Origin: Rhodococcus sp. IEGM 1381
GTDB lineage: Bacteria > Actinomycetota > Actinomycetes > Mycobacteriales > Mycobacteriaceae
Reading direction: 5' to 3'
DNA length: 64,000 nt
Assembly (NCBI RefSeq): GCF_030056795.1
Contig: NZ_JASHKQ010000012.1
Location: 62,001 to 126,000 of the forward strand
Shown here: positions 37,685 to 46,576 of the stretch, piece by piece
Numbering within the stretch: position 1 is the first letter of the stretch
How the letters are laid out: every line of letters begins with the position of its first letter
Translations under genes and position numbers: made by a program
Notes under the pieces: generated by a model
Seen by the model: only the letters and a program-made list of their open reading frames with translations
What the model was told of the DNA's origin: nothing
Databases searched by the model: none

Positions 37685-39889
37685 CTAGAACGGCGGTGCT
37701 GCCGTTTCGTCCGTCTTGGGTTGTTCGTTGTCGGGTGGGTCGGGGTAGGCGATGATGCCGGATCGTCTGGGTTTGGTGGGGATGTGCGGCCGGAGGTCGT
37801 TGCCGAGGATGGGTACGGATGTGCCGTTGGCGGGCATGGTGATTCGGGTGGTCTTCGAGATGGAGGTCCACAGGATCGCGCCGCCGGGGAGCATGACTGC
37901 TGTCCAGTAGCCCGACGTTTTGACGGTGTGGTGGAACTCGCACAGGCATTGCAGGTTGTTGACGGTGGTCCAGCCGCCGCCGAGGGGGTTGGTGTGGTCG
38001 AAGGGGATCACGTGGTCGAGTTGGCAGCGGTCGGCGGGGCGGTGGCAGCCGGGGAATCGGCAGTGCCGGTCCCGGAGGCGGACTGCGGCGGTGGTCAGGG
38101 CGTCGGGCCGGTAGATCAGGGCCCGGTCGGTGAGCGGGTCGCGTGCGACGGACTTTCCGAGGGTCGGGACGGCGGCGATGGCCGCTTCGAGTGCCGCGGC
38201 GAGGGATGCATTACCGAGGTAGATGCCTGAGTGTGTGCGGCCGGAGGGTGTGTGAGCTGAGGGTGTGTGGGCTGCTGTGGGGATCGTCCGGTTGGTGCGC
38301 CGGATTGCGGAGGGCAGGTCGAGGGCAGAGCTGTGCCGTGGGCCCCTGCCTACGGGTGTGTGGGTGCAGAACAGGGCTGCAGCGCAGGTCAGTGATCCCA
38401 GGCGACGCTGACGTTGGTCGTTGCCGGCAGCAGCGGCAGCGGGGCCTGTTCCTGGCGCTGGGCCTTCGACTGACGTCGGGCCGGATGCTGCAGAGCCGGA
38501 TGCTGTGGAGCCGGATGGTGTTGCGGACGAGCGTGATTCCGAACAGCTCGGTGCGATATCAGGTGCCGGCGATGCCTGCTCCGCAGGAAATGGTGAAGCT
38601 GACGCGGGTTCAGGCGATGCAGCTGCCTCAGGGTCGGTGTGAGACGTTGTCTCCGCTAGCGGGTCGGTTACCGGTGTCCCTGCGCGTGTTGCTGCGTACT
38701 TGTGTACAGGATCGGCGGCACCTGGGTCAGGAGTTGACGACGGGTCGGCTGCAGGTATGGATGCGGACTCGTCGGCATCGCCTGTCTCGTCGACCTCGTC
38801 CGCCGGTGAACTGGCCGACCCCATTCCCTCATCAGCAGCAGCAGCAGCAGCAGCCGAGTCCGCGTCTTCGTTTGTGTCTGCGTCCGCATCTGTGTCCGTC
38901 ACTGTTCCCGTCTCGGGTCCGGTTGTAGCCCCGGCTTTCTCGCCGTCCGAGCGTCGTTCCCATTCCCCCGTCTCCGGGTTCTGCACAGCCAGTCCGAGTT
39001 TCTCCGCCAGTGTCACCGCCTCGGTGAGCAGGATCTGCCACTGACTGTTGCGCGCCAACTCCCGCGCGAGATCGGGGTCGATGGAACCGTGCCCGGCCAG
39101 GTACGCCGGGTTCGCGATTAGTGCGATGAGGGTGGCGATGTCGACGGTGATCATCGTCAACGGCACCCGGCGATCCGGCAGCTTTGCATCTGTTTTAGGG
39201 CAGTTCTCTCGTTGGCACAGGCATGTCAGGCGGGGTTCTCCGTGCATGCGGGCCATGAATGCATCGCACAGGCGTTCTTTCTTACCGCGGGGGTCTTTCG
39301 GGCAGAGCGTGTCGGCCATCTCTTCGAGGAGCTGCCATGCGGCGGCGGCTTCGGGTGCTGTCAGCTCTGCTCGGATGCGGGCCAGTTCCCCGGCGGGGCT
39401 GTAGGTGACGGTGCGGAATCTCTTCGCGAATTCCCGAAGTGCTGCTGCTTCTTCCGGGGCGACCCGCAGCAGGATGTCCCAGATCTCCTTCTCCAGCGGA
39501 CCCGGTGACGACCGGCGGGCAGCCTCGACGATCTCATCCTCGACCAATGTGACGATCTCGTCGGAGAGGTTGTCGAGGATCCGGCACACCGTCCGTACGC
39601 GAGGGAGGTCGAGCTCCCCGGCCTCGAACGCGGTCTTCACCAACGGAAGCCGGGTATGCAAAGCAACGCCGACGGACACATACGATTCAGCGACGGTGGC
39701 AGAACAACCCAACGCGACTGCCATTTCGGTGCGTCCGTATCGGCTGTAGTGCTTGTGCTTGACATCGCTTTCGATCCAGTCGCAGTGCACGCGGTAGCAG
39801 GCGGAAATCTTGCGAGACGCGAGACGATTTTCTGCCTGTGCGGCAGCGGTCAACGCCTCCAACGACACGATCGGTACTGCCATCCCCAT
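37685..39889 (-). CDS. HNH endonuclease-domain protein, DUF222/13E12 family
   Basis: A 734-residue protein: N-terminal DUF222 helical region (YGRTEMAVALGCSATVAESYVSVG), a long acidic low-complexity middle rich in Ala, Asp, Glu, Ser and Pro (roughly residues 310-500), and a C-terminal HNH nuclease domain (CRFPGCHRPADRCQLDHVIPF, then NLQCLCEFHHTVK). This family is abundant in actinobacterial genomes and was first named after 13E12 repeats. Function unclear, possibly mobile or self-propagating. Larger than most family members because of the acidic insertion. Confidence 0.88.
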   Translation of the reverse strand: MGMAVPIVSLEALTAAAQAENRLASRKISACYRVHCDWIESDVKHKHYSRYGRTEMAVALGCSATVAESYVSVGVALHTRLPLVKTAFEAGELDLPRVRTVCRILDNLSDEIVTLVEDEIVEAARRSSPGPLEKEIWDILLRVAPEEAAALREFAKRFRTVTYSPAGELARIRAELTAPEAAAAWQLLEEMADTLCPKDPRGKKERLCDAFMARMHGEPRLTCLCQRENCPKTDAKLPDRRVPLTMITVDIATLIALIANPAYLAGHGSIDPDLARELARNSQWQILLTEAVTLAEKLGLAVQNPETGEWERRSDGEKAGATTGPETGTVTDTDADADTNEDADSAAAAAAADEGMGSASSPADEVDETGDADESASIPAADPSSTPDPGAADPVHKYAATRAGTPVTDPLAETTSHTDPEAAASPEPASASPFPAEQASPAPDIAPSCSESRSSATPSGSTASGSAASGPTSVEGPAPGTGPAAAAAGNDQRQRRLGSLTCAAALFCTHTPVGRGPRHSSALDLPSAIRRTNRTIPTAAHTPSAHTPSGRTHSGIYLGNASLAAALEAAIAAVPTLGKSVARDPLTDRALIYRPDALTTAAVRLRDRHCRFPGCHRPADRCQLDHVIPFDHTNPLGGGWTTVNNLQCLCEFHHTVKTSGYWTAVMLPGGAILWTSISKTTRITMPANGTSVPILGNDLRPHIPTKPRRSGIIAYPDPPDNEQPKTDETAAPPF
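38833..38853. repeat. Trinucleotide repeat (CAG)7 inside the HNH gene
   Basis: Seven CAG units, read on the coding strand as an alanine run in the acidic linker. Such tracts are prone to length variation by slippage; the frame is kept because the unit is 3 bp. Confidence 0.9.
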
Positions 39890-40077
39890 TCACCCCCCGG
39901 TGACCCGAAACTAGAACGCATGTTCGAACAAGAAGAACAGTAACCCGAGCCACCGACAGAAACGGAGGCGCAGGCTCCGCAGTTCGTGTTCACCTCTCCG
40001 AGCAGGACGAATTGGCCTCCGGACGTCGTGACCTGAACCTCTATCGATCGCATCGACGACCGCTCGAGCAGGCGGGC

Positions 40078-41118
40078 CTAATACGCGGTACCCATCGCCG
40101 CGCGCACCTCGCTCAACGTCTGCTCAGCGATCTCGTTGGCCCGCTCGTTTCCACGACGCACCACCGACCGCACGTAGTCGGGGTCGGTAGCCACGTCGGC
40201 ACGCCGACGACGATGTTCTGCGAGCAACGAGTTGACCGACTCGGCCACACAGTCTTTCAATGATCCTGCTCCCCCACCACCTATGTCGGCGGCGATCGCC
40301 CCGGGGTCCCGCCCCGTACACAAGCCGGCGATGGTGAGCAGTGCCGATACTCCCGGCCTTGCAGCTGGGTCGTAGGAAATGTACCGATCCGAATCGGTAG
40401 GAGCTCGTCGCACCACTGCTACTGCCTCGTCCGGTGTCATGGACAGCGAGATCGCATTGCCGAAACTCTTGGACATCTTGCGGCCGTCGAGTCCCGGCAC
40501 TGCAGGGCTCGATGTCAGCAGCGCCTGCGGTTCCTCGAATACGGCACCGTAACGGTCACGGAATCGCCGCGCAATCACCCTCGATAATTCGATGTGTGGC
40601 AGTTGGTCCTTACCGACAGGCACCACAGTGGCCTTGCAGAACAAGATGTCGGCCACTTGGTGCACCGGATACGTCAGCAAGAGTCCGCTCAGAGCGCGGC
40701 CACTGGCGGCCAGTTCTGCTTTGACAGTGGGGTTTCGGTGAAGTTCCGCCTCGGTCACCAGGCTCAAAAACGGTAGCATCAGCTGGTTGAGGGCGGGTAC
40801 TGCAGAGTGGGTGAAGATCATTGACTTCTCGGGGTCGATACCCGCGGCCACATTGTCCAACGCCGCGTCGTACACGTGTTGTCGTACGTGCCCGATTGCG
40901 TCACGATCGGTGATCACCTGATAGTCGGCCAAGACGACCATTGTCCGGACCCCTAGGTCCTGTAGCCGAACTCGCTCTCGAATCGTTCCGAAGAGATGAC
41001 CGAGATGCAGTGGACCTGTTGGTCGTTCACCGGTCAAAGTTGTGTAGCTACCTGGATCGGCAGCGATCTCGGAGGCGAGCGCCTCGCTGCGGCCGATGCT
41101 GGACAAGTAGGTGTCCAT
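40078..41118 (-). CDS. trpS: Tryptophanyl-tRNA synthetase, probably auxiliary type
   Basis: A 346-residue class I aminoacyl-tRNA synthetase charging tRNA-Trp. HIGH-like PTGPLHLGHLFGT near residue 33 and KMSKS loop GRKMSKSFGNAI near 215. The sequence resembles the second, antibiotic-resistant type of bacterial TrpRS (the kind that protects against indolmycin-like inhibitors) more than a housekeeping one, but that judgement is from memory. AGGAGG lies seven bases before the ATG. The 160-nt leader holds a WWW leader peptide and competing hairpins, so expression likely rises on Trp starvation or TrpRS inhibition. It follows the response regulator gene on the same strand. Confidence 0.9.
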   Translation of the reverse strand: MDTYLSSIGRSEALASEIAADPGSYTTLTGERPTGPLHLGHLFGTIRERVRLQDLGVRTMVVLADYQVITDRDAIGHVRQHVYDAALDNVAAGIDPEKSMIFTHSAVPALNQLMLPFLSLVTEAELHRNPTVKAELAASGRALSGLLLTYPVHQVADILFCKATVVPVGKDQLPHIELSRVIARRFRDRYGAVFEEPQALLTSSPAVPGLDGRKMSKSFGNAISLSMTPDEAVAVVRRAPTDSDRYISYDPAARPGVSALLTIAGLCTGRDPGAIAADIGGGGAGSLKDCVAESVNSLLAEHRRRRADVATDPDYVRSVVRRGNERANEIAEQTLSEVRAAMGTAY

Positions 41119-41141
41119 CGAATTCCTCCTGAAAGAACGAA

Positions 41142-41234
41142 GGGCTGTACCGACCGCGCTTCGATCCGAATTCAGGACATAGGCGGGCTGAGTACAGCCC
41201 GCGGGACATGATCGACCGGGCTGCTAGTGCAGCC
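41142..41234 (-). promoter_or_regulatory. Transcription attenuator of trpS
   Basis: Mutually exclusive RNA stems follow the leader peptide. A 6-bp hairpin GGCTGC-ACTA-GCAGCC (41219-41234) covers its last codons. CAGCCCG (41217-41223) can pair with CGGGCTG (41195-41201) as antiterminator. The latter is also part of a perfect 8-bp hairpin GCGGGCTG-TACT-CAGCCCGC (41183-41202). GGGCTGTAC (41192-41200) can alternatively pair with GTACAGCCC (41142-41150), which is followed by a pyrimidine-rich stretch and the ribosome binding site. Ribosome stalling at the Trp codons would free or block these pairings. Confidence 0.75.
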
Positions 41235-41262
41235 ACCACCAAGCCTGTCGAGTGTCGATCAC
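41224..41262 (-). CDS. Leader peptide with three Trp codons upstream of trpS
   Basis: GTG-initiated 12-codon frame reading MIDTRQAWWWLH and ending in TAG. Three consecutive TGG codons are a hallmark of ribosome-mediated tryptophan attenuation. A TAA lies four codons upstream in frame, so the GTG is the only usable start; no strong ribosome binding site precedes it. Leader peptides of this kind are known for auxiliary TrpRS genes in Streptomyces. Confidence 0.8.
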   Translation of the reverse strand: MIDTRQAWWWLH

Positions 41263-41271
41263 TTCGACAGG
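41244..41271 (-). terminator. Hairpin between response regulator and trpS
   Basis: CCTGTCG-A-AGTG pairs with CACT-CGACAGG (11 bp, one bulged base, 5-nt loop), beginning about 11 bp beyond the response regulator stop. It could terminate the alcohol dehydrogenase-kinase-regulator operon, or be the first stem of the trpS attenuator, since it overlaps the leader peptide start. The sequence does not decide. Confidence 0.45.
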
Positions 41272-41281
41272 TTAGCAAACG

Positions 41282-41962
41282 TCAAATCAGCCCCTGCTTA
41301 CTTGCCGCGTACACGGCCTCGGCTCGTCTGGAGACCGACAGTTTGCGCATGATGTTGCTGACGTGGAACTTCACCGTCGTGGCCGAGATGAACAGTCGAG
41401 TTCCGATCATGTTGTTGGACAGACCCGTTGCCAGTAGACGGAGCACTTCGAGCTCACGCTCGGTGAGGCGCTCGATGCTGCTCGGCGTGCCGTTCAGTGA
41501 TCGAACGACAGCCGAGGCGCTGCGCGAATCGAAGGCGCTCTCCCCGCGCGAGACGGCACGGATGGCACGAACCAACTCTGTGGTGTCGACATCCTTGACC
41601 ACGTATCCCCGAGCTCCCGCGTGCACGGCCTCCACCACGAGTCGGTCGTCGAGGAACGTCGTCAACACCAGCAGACCGATTCCGTGGTGCGCCTTGGCCA
41701 GCTGTGCACACAGAGCAAGCCCCTCGTAGTCCGAGCTGGCCGAAAGCTTGAGATCCATCAATACGATGTCTGGCTCGACCCGCGCGACGACGGCCAAACC
41801 CTCCTCCCGGGTGGAGGCCTCCCCCACGATCGTCAGATCCGACTCGCGTTCGAGCACCGAACGCAACCCGTCCCTGAGAATTGCGTGATCGTCGACCAGC
41901 ACGATGCGGACCGTCGGTGCCGCCACCTGCCCTGTGTCCGTGCGAACCGTCGGAACGCTCAC
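41282..41962 (-). CDS. LuxR/NarL-family response regulator (MnoR-like)
   Basis: A 226-residue response regulator: receiver domain residues 18-140 with phosphoacceptor D70 (DIVLMDLKL) and acidic pair in VLVDDHAIL; LuxR HTH residues about 160-220 (LTERELEVLRLLATGLSNNMIG and FHVSNIMRKL). It overlaps the kinase gene by 4 nt (ATGA), and the kinase overlaps the Fe-alcohol dehydrogenase, giving one operon. The same three functions lie together near mycofactocin genes in Mycobacterium smegmatis (MnoSR-type system for diol/alcohol use, from memory). Likely activates this operon and the methanol dehydrogenase gene. Confidence 0.85.
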   Translation of the reverse strand: MSVPTVRTDTGQVAAPTVRIVLVDDHAILRDGLRSVLERESDLTIVGEASTREEGLAVVARVEPDIVLMDLKLSASSDYEGLALCAQLAKAHHGIGLLVLTTFLDDRLVVEAVHAGARGYVVKDVDTTELVRAIRAVSRGESAFDSRSASAVVRSLNGTPSSIERLTERELEVLRLLATGLSNNMIGTRLFISATTVKFHVSNIMRKLSVSRRAEAVYAASKQGLI

Positions 41963-43332
41963 TGTGTTTCGCCCTTCTCGGATTGTTCCTGAAATGGAAT
42001 GCGCACCGCTACACGCACTCCCCCGGTTCGGGCTCGGCGGATCTCGAACACTCCGCCGTGTTCGCGAGTGCGGGCCGCCATGTTCGCCAATCCGCGGTGC
42101 CGTCCGTCGACGTCGGTGGATTCGGCCATGTGCAGCATCATGCGCAAGTGGGCCGGGTCGCCGTCACCGTCGTCCGCAATCGACAACTGCACCTGATCGG
42201 AAGAATAGGTCAATCGCAGAATTGCCCGCGACGCGTGTGCGTGGACCGCGGTGTTGAACAGTGCTTCTCCGGCGATGCGAAGCAGTGCGTGCTCACGCTC
42301 GCTGCTCAACTCGACAGGAGTTCCCTCGACCCGCAACGAGACCTGCAGCTCGTCGGGCATATGGACCACGGAAAGCTGTTCGAGCATTTCGGGAAGCGAC
42401 GTGCGATCGGCATCCTGCGGGTGATTGAGTGCGTAGATCGCCGACCGCAGTTGTTCCACCGCCCGACGCGTCAGGTCCTTGGCCAAATCCAGCCTGTCGC
42501 TACGTTCTTCGGCCGAGATCTCGCTCCGACACACTTCGATCTGCATACCCGCGGACAACACGGCTTGGGTCACGCTGTCGTGCAGTTCACGAGCGATGCG
42601 ATGACGTTCGTCGTCGAGCACCTGATGTCGATGCGCGGCGCCCAGTTGCCGCTGCGTCAGCAACAGTTCGGCATTGCGGGCTGCGAGATCAGCCGCAGTT
42701 CGGTTCGCCTGATCATAGGCACTCTCGGTCCGTTCGAGCAATTGTCGTCGACTCTGAAAGAGGGCCGAATTCTGCAGTGCCACAGCAGTTTGGCTGGCGA
42801 GAATACTCAGCACAGCAGCGTCTGTGGCGTCGAGCACTCGTTGTTCGCCGGTCCACGCCGCGAACGCACCGACAACACCACCGTCGAACGCGATCGGTAC
42901 GAATGCATGGTGAGCGGAGATGACCGGGGTCAGCCCTTCGCCGCAGGTGGACGTCCGGATCGACTCGAGGCAGTCGATGACGTCGTCGGGCAACGGGGGC
43001 CCTTCGACGTTGTCCACCAGAAACGGTGTGGCGTCGGGACCCAGTACCAGCCGACGAGGTCCTGCGTCCGGCAAGGCACCGTCGGCGAGAGCGAAGACGA
43101 CCCAGCGTGCACTCAGATGGGCGCGTGCGGCCTCGGCCACAGCGCACACCAGTGTTTCCGGACCGTCGACCGTGCGCACCAGCGCCCGTGAGATGAGTTC
43201 CAGCGCATAGACAACCCGTTCCAAACGTTCTGCCGCGCCGCGATACTGGGGATAGAACGTGTTCTTTCCCGAGCGCAGCCCGGTCAACAGTGACAGATCC
43301 GGTCCGGAGGTCACGTCGGGTCCGGTTGTCAC
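41959..43332 (-). CDS. Soluble sensor histidine kinase with GAF domain (MnoS-like)
   Basis: A 457-residue cytosolic kinase with no membrane helix. GAF domain about residues 45-190, coiled segment 195-240 (LLERTESAYDQANRTAADLAARN), HisKA_3 dimerisation with phosphoacceptor H251 (ERHRIARELHDSVTQ), and a HATPase domain ending in GGVFEIRRARTGGVRVAVRIPF. Partner of the overlapping NarL-type regulator. Because it is cytosolic and GAF-based, it probably senses an internal metabolite or redox state linked to alcohol oxidation rather than an external signal. Confidence 0.87.
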   Translation of the reverse strand: MTTGPDVTSGPDLSLLTGLRSGKNTFYPQYRGAAERLERVVYALELISRALVRTVDGPETLVCAVAEAARAHLSARWVVFALADGALPDAGPRRLVLGPDATPFLVDNVEGPPLPDDVIDCLESIRTSTCGEGLTPVISAHHAFVPIAFDGGVVGAFAAWTGEQRVLDATDAAVLSILASQTAVALQNSALFQSRRQLLERTESAYDQANRTAADLAARNAELLLTQRQLGAAHRHQVLDDERHRIARELHDSVTQAVLSAGMQIEVCRSEISAEERSDRLDLAKDLTRRAVEQLRSAIYALNHPQDADRTSLPEMLEQLSVVHMPDELQVSLRVEGTPVELSSEREHALLRIAGEALFNTAVHAHASRAILRLTYSSDQVQLSIADDGDGDPAHLRMMLHMAESTDVDGRHRGLANMAARTREHGGVFEIRRARTGGVRVAVRIPFQEQSEKGETQ

Positions 43333-44552
43333 AGTGCCGTCCTGAACAGGTCGACCATCTCGCGGTGCGTGGCCGAGCGTGGATTGGTGGACATGCAGGC
43401 ATCACGTAAAGCATTGGTGGCCAGCACATCCAGGTCCGATTCGCTCACACCTATCTGCGCGAGACCGGTAGGAACACCGACTTGACGCGCGAGGCGGTCG
43501 ACGCGGTCTGCCACGGCCATGGCGGCCTCCTCCGGCCTTGCCCTGCCCTCGGGTAGTCCGAGGCTCGTGGCGATGGCCACGTACGGCAACGGATCCTCTG
43601 CAGCGTTGAAGCGAATGACGTGCGGCAGTAGTACGCCGTTGATGACCCCGTGTGGGAGGTCGAGCAGCCCTCCCACCTGATGGCTCATGGCATGCGTAGC
43701 ACCGAGTATCGCGTTCGTGAATGCCAGGCCGGCCTCCAGGCTTGCCTGCGCCATCGACACGCGCGCCGCCATGTCGGTGGGCTCGTCGATGGTGCGAGCC
43801 AACTGCGACATCACCATGGTGATCGCTCGGAGGGCATGGTGGTCGGTGAGCTGGTTGTGACCCAGCGAGACGAATGCCTCGATTCCGTGCGTCAGAGCAT
43901 CCAAACCGGTTGCAGCATTCAGCCATTCGGGCATCGTGGTCAGCAACATCGGATCGATCACGGTGATGTCCGGAACGAGGGCCCGACCGAGGATGGTGAT
44001 CTTGGTCGAGCGTGCGGTATCGGTGACGATGCAGAACTGCGAGACGTCGGCTCCGGTACCGGATGTCGTCGGCACCATCACCAGCGGCGGGATCGGCCGA
44101 GTGGCCTGATCGACGCCCTCGTAGTCCAGGATTCTGCCGCCGTTGCCCGCAAGGATGGCAATCCCCTTGGCCGCATCCATGACCGACCCTCCGCCGATCG
44201 CTACCAACACGTCGCAGCCGAAGTCCGCGTAGTAGCCGTGTCCGGCCTCGATCTCGACATCTTTGGGATTAGGTGTCAACGCACTCCAGATCTGGGGCTG
44301 GAGTCCCTGCGCAACCAGTAAGTCGACCAGCTGCCCGGCCCAGCCACTGTCGATCAACCCCGAGTCCGTGACGAGCATCGGCCGTACCCCACCGAGGCGG
44401 CGCGTCGCATGCGCGACCTCGCCCAGCGAATCCGGACCGAACACGATCTCGGGCGCATGGAATTTGACGACTCGCGGTGTCTCGGCTCTGCTGCGCTGCG
44501 CATCGAGGTCATGCAGCGCCTTGCCGACGTTCGCCGTAGCTGCCTGGTCCAC
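43329..44552 (-). CDS. Iron-containing alcohol dehydrogenase
   Basis: A 407-residue group III metal-dependent alcohol dehydrogenase. NAD-binding motif AIGGGSVMDAAKGIAI near residue 115, PTTSGTGADVSQFCI near 155, and metal-ligand segments GLDALTHGIEAFVS and THAMSHQVGGLLDLPHGV. Oxidises alcohols or diols to aldehydes; similar enzymes next to two-component genes act on 1,3-propanediol in mycobacteria or have a sensing role (ErcA) in pseudomonads. GTG start with GAGGG upstream. First gene of the operon with kinase and regulator; a 26-bp palindrome lies 105-130 bp upstream. Confidence 0.88.
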   Translation of the reverse strand: MDQAATANVGKALHDLDAQRSRAETPRVVKFHAPEIVFGPDSLGEVAHATRRLGGVRPMLVTDSGLIDSGWAGQLVDLLVAQGLQPQIWSALTPNPKDVEIEAGHGYYADFGCDVLVAIGGGSVMDAAKGIAILAGNGGRILDYEGVDQATRPIPPLVMVPTTSGTGADVSQFCIVTDTARSTKITILGRALVPDITVIDPMLLTTMPEWLNAATGLDALTHGIEAFVSLGHNQLTDHHALRAITMVMSQLARTIDEPTDMAARVSMAQASLEAGLAFTNAILGATHAMSHQVGGLLDLPHGVINGVLLPHVIRFNAAEDPLPYVAIATSLGLPEGRARPEEAAMAVADRVDRLARQVGVPTGLAQIGVSESDLDVLATNALRDACMSTNPRSATHREMVDLFRTAL

Positions 44553-44865
44553 CGTTCACACCCTCGCCGCTCTGCGGTCCGAAAAGCCGGACCTGTGATT
44601 CAGGTTACAACCTTACGAGCGCAGCAGGTCCGATCCCACCAGCGCCGGACCAGGTTCCTACCTACCCGATCGGGTAGGTAGGTGCGCGGCGAAGCACGGG
44701 CCGTATGGCGTCACAAGAAATAGGTATAACGAAGGTCATTGCCAATCAGGTGGGCTCTGTGGAGGATTCGAGATACCCATCTCACCGACGTGGCCGCGGA
44801 GACACCCCCGACGTCCTCATCCAGCAAGTCCCACCCGGGCTCCCACGACCACGAAAGGTGCCGAT
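44553..44865. other. Intergenic region between Fe-ADH operon and SDR gene
   Basis: A 313-bp non-coding gap between divergent operons. It contains the 26-bp palindrome described separately and presumably promoters for both sides. No convincing short gene was seen. Confidence 0.6.
44657..44682. promoter_or_regulatory. Perfect 26-bp palindrome upstream of Fe-alcohol dehydrogenase operon
   Basis: Two 13-nt arms, CCTACCTACCCGA and TCGGGTAGGTAGG, meet without a spacer. The core CTACCCGATCGGGTAGG recurs with one change (CTACCCGATCGGGCAGG) upstream of the NDMA-dependent methanol dehydrogenase at 59392-59408. Position and symmetry suggest an activator or repressor site; the response regulator of this operon is the natural candidate. 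Confidence 0.75.
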
Positions 44866-45639
44866 GTGACCGGCCACCCCATTTTCGACATCGACGGCAA
44901 GATCGCAGTGGTCACCGGTTCGAGCCGCGGAATCGGCCTCGCTCTGGCCACTGGCCTGGCCGAGGCGGGCGCTGTCGTCGTCCTGAACGGTCGAGACGGC
45001 GATGCCCTCGAGCGCAGTCGTACTCGGATTGCCGAACAAACGGGCGCGAGAGTGCACGCCTACGCCTTCGATGTCACCGATTCAGCGGCTGTGGCTGACG
45101 CGGCACGCTCCATCGAAGCCGAGGTGGGTCCTATCGACATCGTCGTCAACAACACAGGAGTGCAGCATCGCGCACCATTGCTCGAGTTCGCCGACGACGA
45201 CTTTCGGCGAGTCATCGACACAAACCTGACCAGCGCTTTCTATGTCGGACGTGAGTTCGCCCGCGCCATGGTGGTTCGCGGGCGCGGCAAGATCGTCAAC
45301 ATCTGCTCCGTACAGAGCGAACTCGGCCGAGCCGGCATCGCGCCCTACGCTGCCAGCAAGGGCGGTTTGAAGATGTTGACCCGAGGGATGTGCGCCGACC
45401 TCGGCCCACACGGTCTGCAGATCAACGCGCTCGCACCCGGCTACTTCGACACCGAACTCACCAGCGCCCTCGTGGACGACGTCGAGTTCACGGCCTGGCT
45501 GGCGGCCCGCACCCCTGCGGGACGGTGGGGGCGTACGGAGGAGTTGGTCGGTGCCCTGCTGTTCCTTGTCTCGCCAGGATCCGACTTCGTGAACGGCCAG
45601 ATTCTGTATGTCGACGGCGGCATGACGGCCGTCGTCTAG
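44866..45639 (+). CDS. SDR-family oxidoreductase (gluconate 5-dehydrogenase-like)
   Basis: A 257-residue short-chain dehydrogenase. Cofactor motif TGSSRGIG near residue 19, NNTG near 94, catalytic Ser in NICSVQSELG, YAASK catalytic Tyr/Lys near 160. Similar to gluconate 5-dehydrogenase and other polyol/hydroxyacid SDRs. GTG start after AAAGG. Followed at 17 bp by a 2-hydroxyacid dehydrogenase; the pair points toward the LysR gene and likely belongs to the pxp-type catabolic cluster. Confidence 0.85.
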   Translation: MTGHPIFDIDGKIAVVTGSSRGIGLALATGLAEAGAVVVLNGRDGDALERSRTRIAEQTGARVHAYAFDVTDSAAVADAARSIEAEVGPIDIVVNNTGVQHRAPLLEFADDDFRRVIDTNLTSAFYVGREFARAMVVRGRGKIVNICSVQSELGRAGIAPYAASKGGLKMLTRGMCADLGPHGLQINALAPGYFDTELTSALVDDVEFTAWLAARTPAGRWGRTEELVGALLFLVSPGSDFVNGQILYVDGGMTAVV

Positions 45640-45656
45640 CAACGAAACGAGAACTG

Positions 45657-46568
45657 ATGACACGTATCCACCTCGGTCCCGACGATAACACCGACCTCGC
45701 GAGTGCGATCGCCGCAGCAGGTGGTGTCCTCGGACCACTCGACGACGCCGAGGCCCTCGTGTGGTCGGCCGGTCCTGACTCCTTCCCGACCCATCTCCCC
45801 GATTCTGTCCGATGGGTTCAGCTTCCCTCCGCCGGTGTCGAATCGTGGATCGAGCGTGGAATGATCGACGAGCGACGCCAATGGACCTCGGCCGCAGGCG
45901 CTTACGCCAGAACTGTCGCATCGCACACCATCATGCTGTTATTGGCCGGCGTTCGACACCTCCCCGAGCACCTCGACGCCACCTCGTGGCGTAAGGACGA
46001 GTTCGATCCTCGCGTCGGGACACTCCAAGGCTCCACTGTCGCAATCGTCGGTTGCGGCGGCATCGGACGCTCCTTGATCCCCTTCCTACACGCAGCGGGC
46101 GCGGACGTTCTGGCAGTCACCCGCTCCGGTATTCCTGTGGACGGTGCCATCGACACCCTGCCTGCGGACCGCACCGGAGAGGCGTGGGCGCGGGCCGACC
46201 ACGTCGTCATCGCAGCCCCAGCCACGAGTGCCACCAGTCACCTGGTCGACGCCGCCGCACTGGCCCAGTTGGGACCTCAATCGTGGGTGATCAACGTCGC
46301 GCGCGGTTCGTTGATCGACACGAACGCACTCGTCGAAGCGTTGCGAGACAACGCTATCGGCGGAGCTGCCCTCGATGTCACCGATCCGGAGCCGCTGCCC
46401 GACGGGCATCCGCTGTGGACACTGCCCAATGCCATCATCACCCCGCACATCGCCAACCCGGCCTCCGGCATGTCGACGGCGCTGGCCGCACACGTCGGTG
46501 CCAACGTCCGCAGGTTCGTGGACGGAGAGGCACTGAAGGCCACCATCGACGTCACCCGCGGGTACTGA
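45657..46568 (+). CDS. D-isomer-specific 2-hydroxyacid dehydrogenase family protein
   Basis: A 303-residue NAD(P)-dependent 2-hydroxyacid dehydrogenase. Rossmann motif VAIVGCGGIGRSLI near residue 125, catalytic Arg in VINVARGSLIDTNAL, Glu in DVTDPEPLPDGHPLW and His in ITPHIANPASGM. Such enzymes reduce 2-oxoacids (glyoxylate, hydroxypyruvate, phenylpyruvate) to D-2-hydroxyacids or the reverse. Start at ATG 45657; the reading frame continues upstream through the SDR gene but only as overlap. Convergent with the LysR gene, 8 bp apart. Confidence 0.85.
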   Translation: MTRIHLGPDDNTDLASAIAAAGGVLGPLDDAEALVWSAGPDSFPTHLPDSVRWVQLPSAGVESWIERGMIDERRQWTSAAGAYARTVASHTIMLLLAGVRHLPEHLDATSWRKDEFDPRVGTLQGSTVAIVGCGGIGRSLIPFLHAAGADVLAVTRSGIPVDGAIDTLPADRTGEAWARADHVVIAAPATSATSHLVDAAALAQLGPQSWVINVARGSLIDTNALVEALRDNAIGGAALDVTDPEPLPDGHPLWTLPNAIITPHIANPASGMSTALAAHVGANVRRFVDGEALKATIDVTRGY

Positions 46569-46576
46569 AGAATCGA

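Noticed and set aside
37685-39889. HNH/13E12 gene as part of a mobile element
   Set aside because: No flanking repeats, integrase or transposase were seen; the family is common as single chromosomal genes.
45390-45656. Upstream extension of the 2-hydroxyacid dehydrogenase frame into the SDR gene
   Set aside because: The SDR gene is clearly coding in its own frame through this stretch; the hydroxyacid dehydrogenase family starts at MTRIHLGP.
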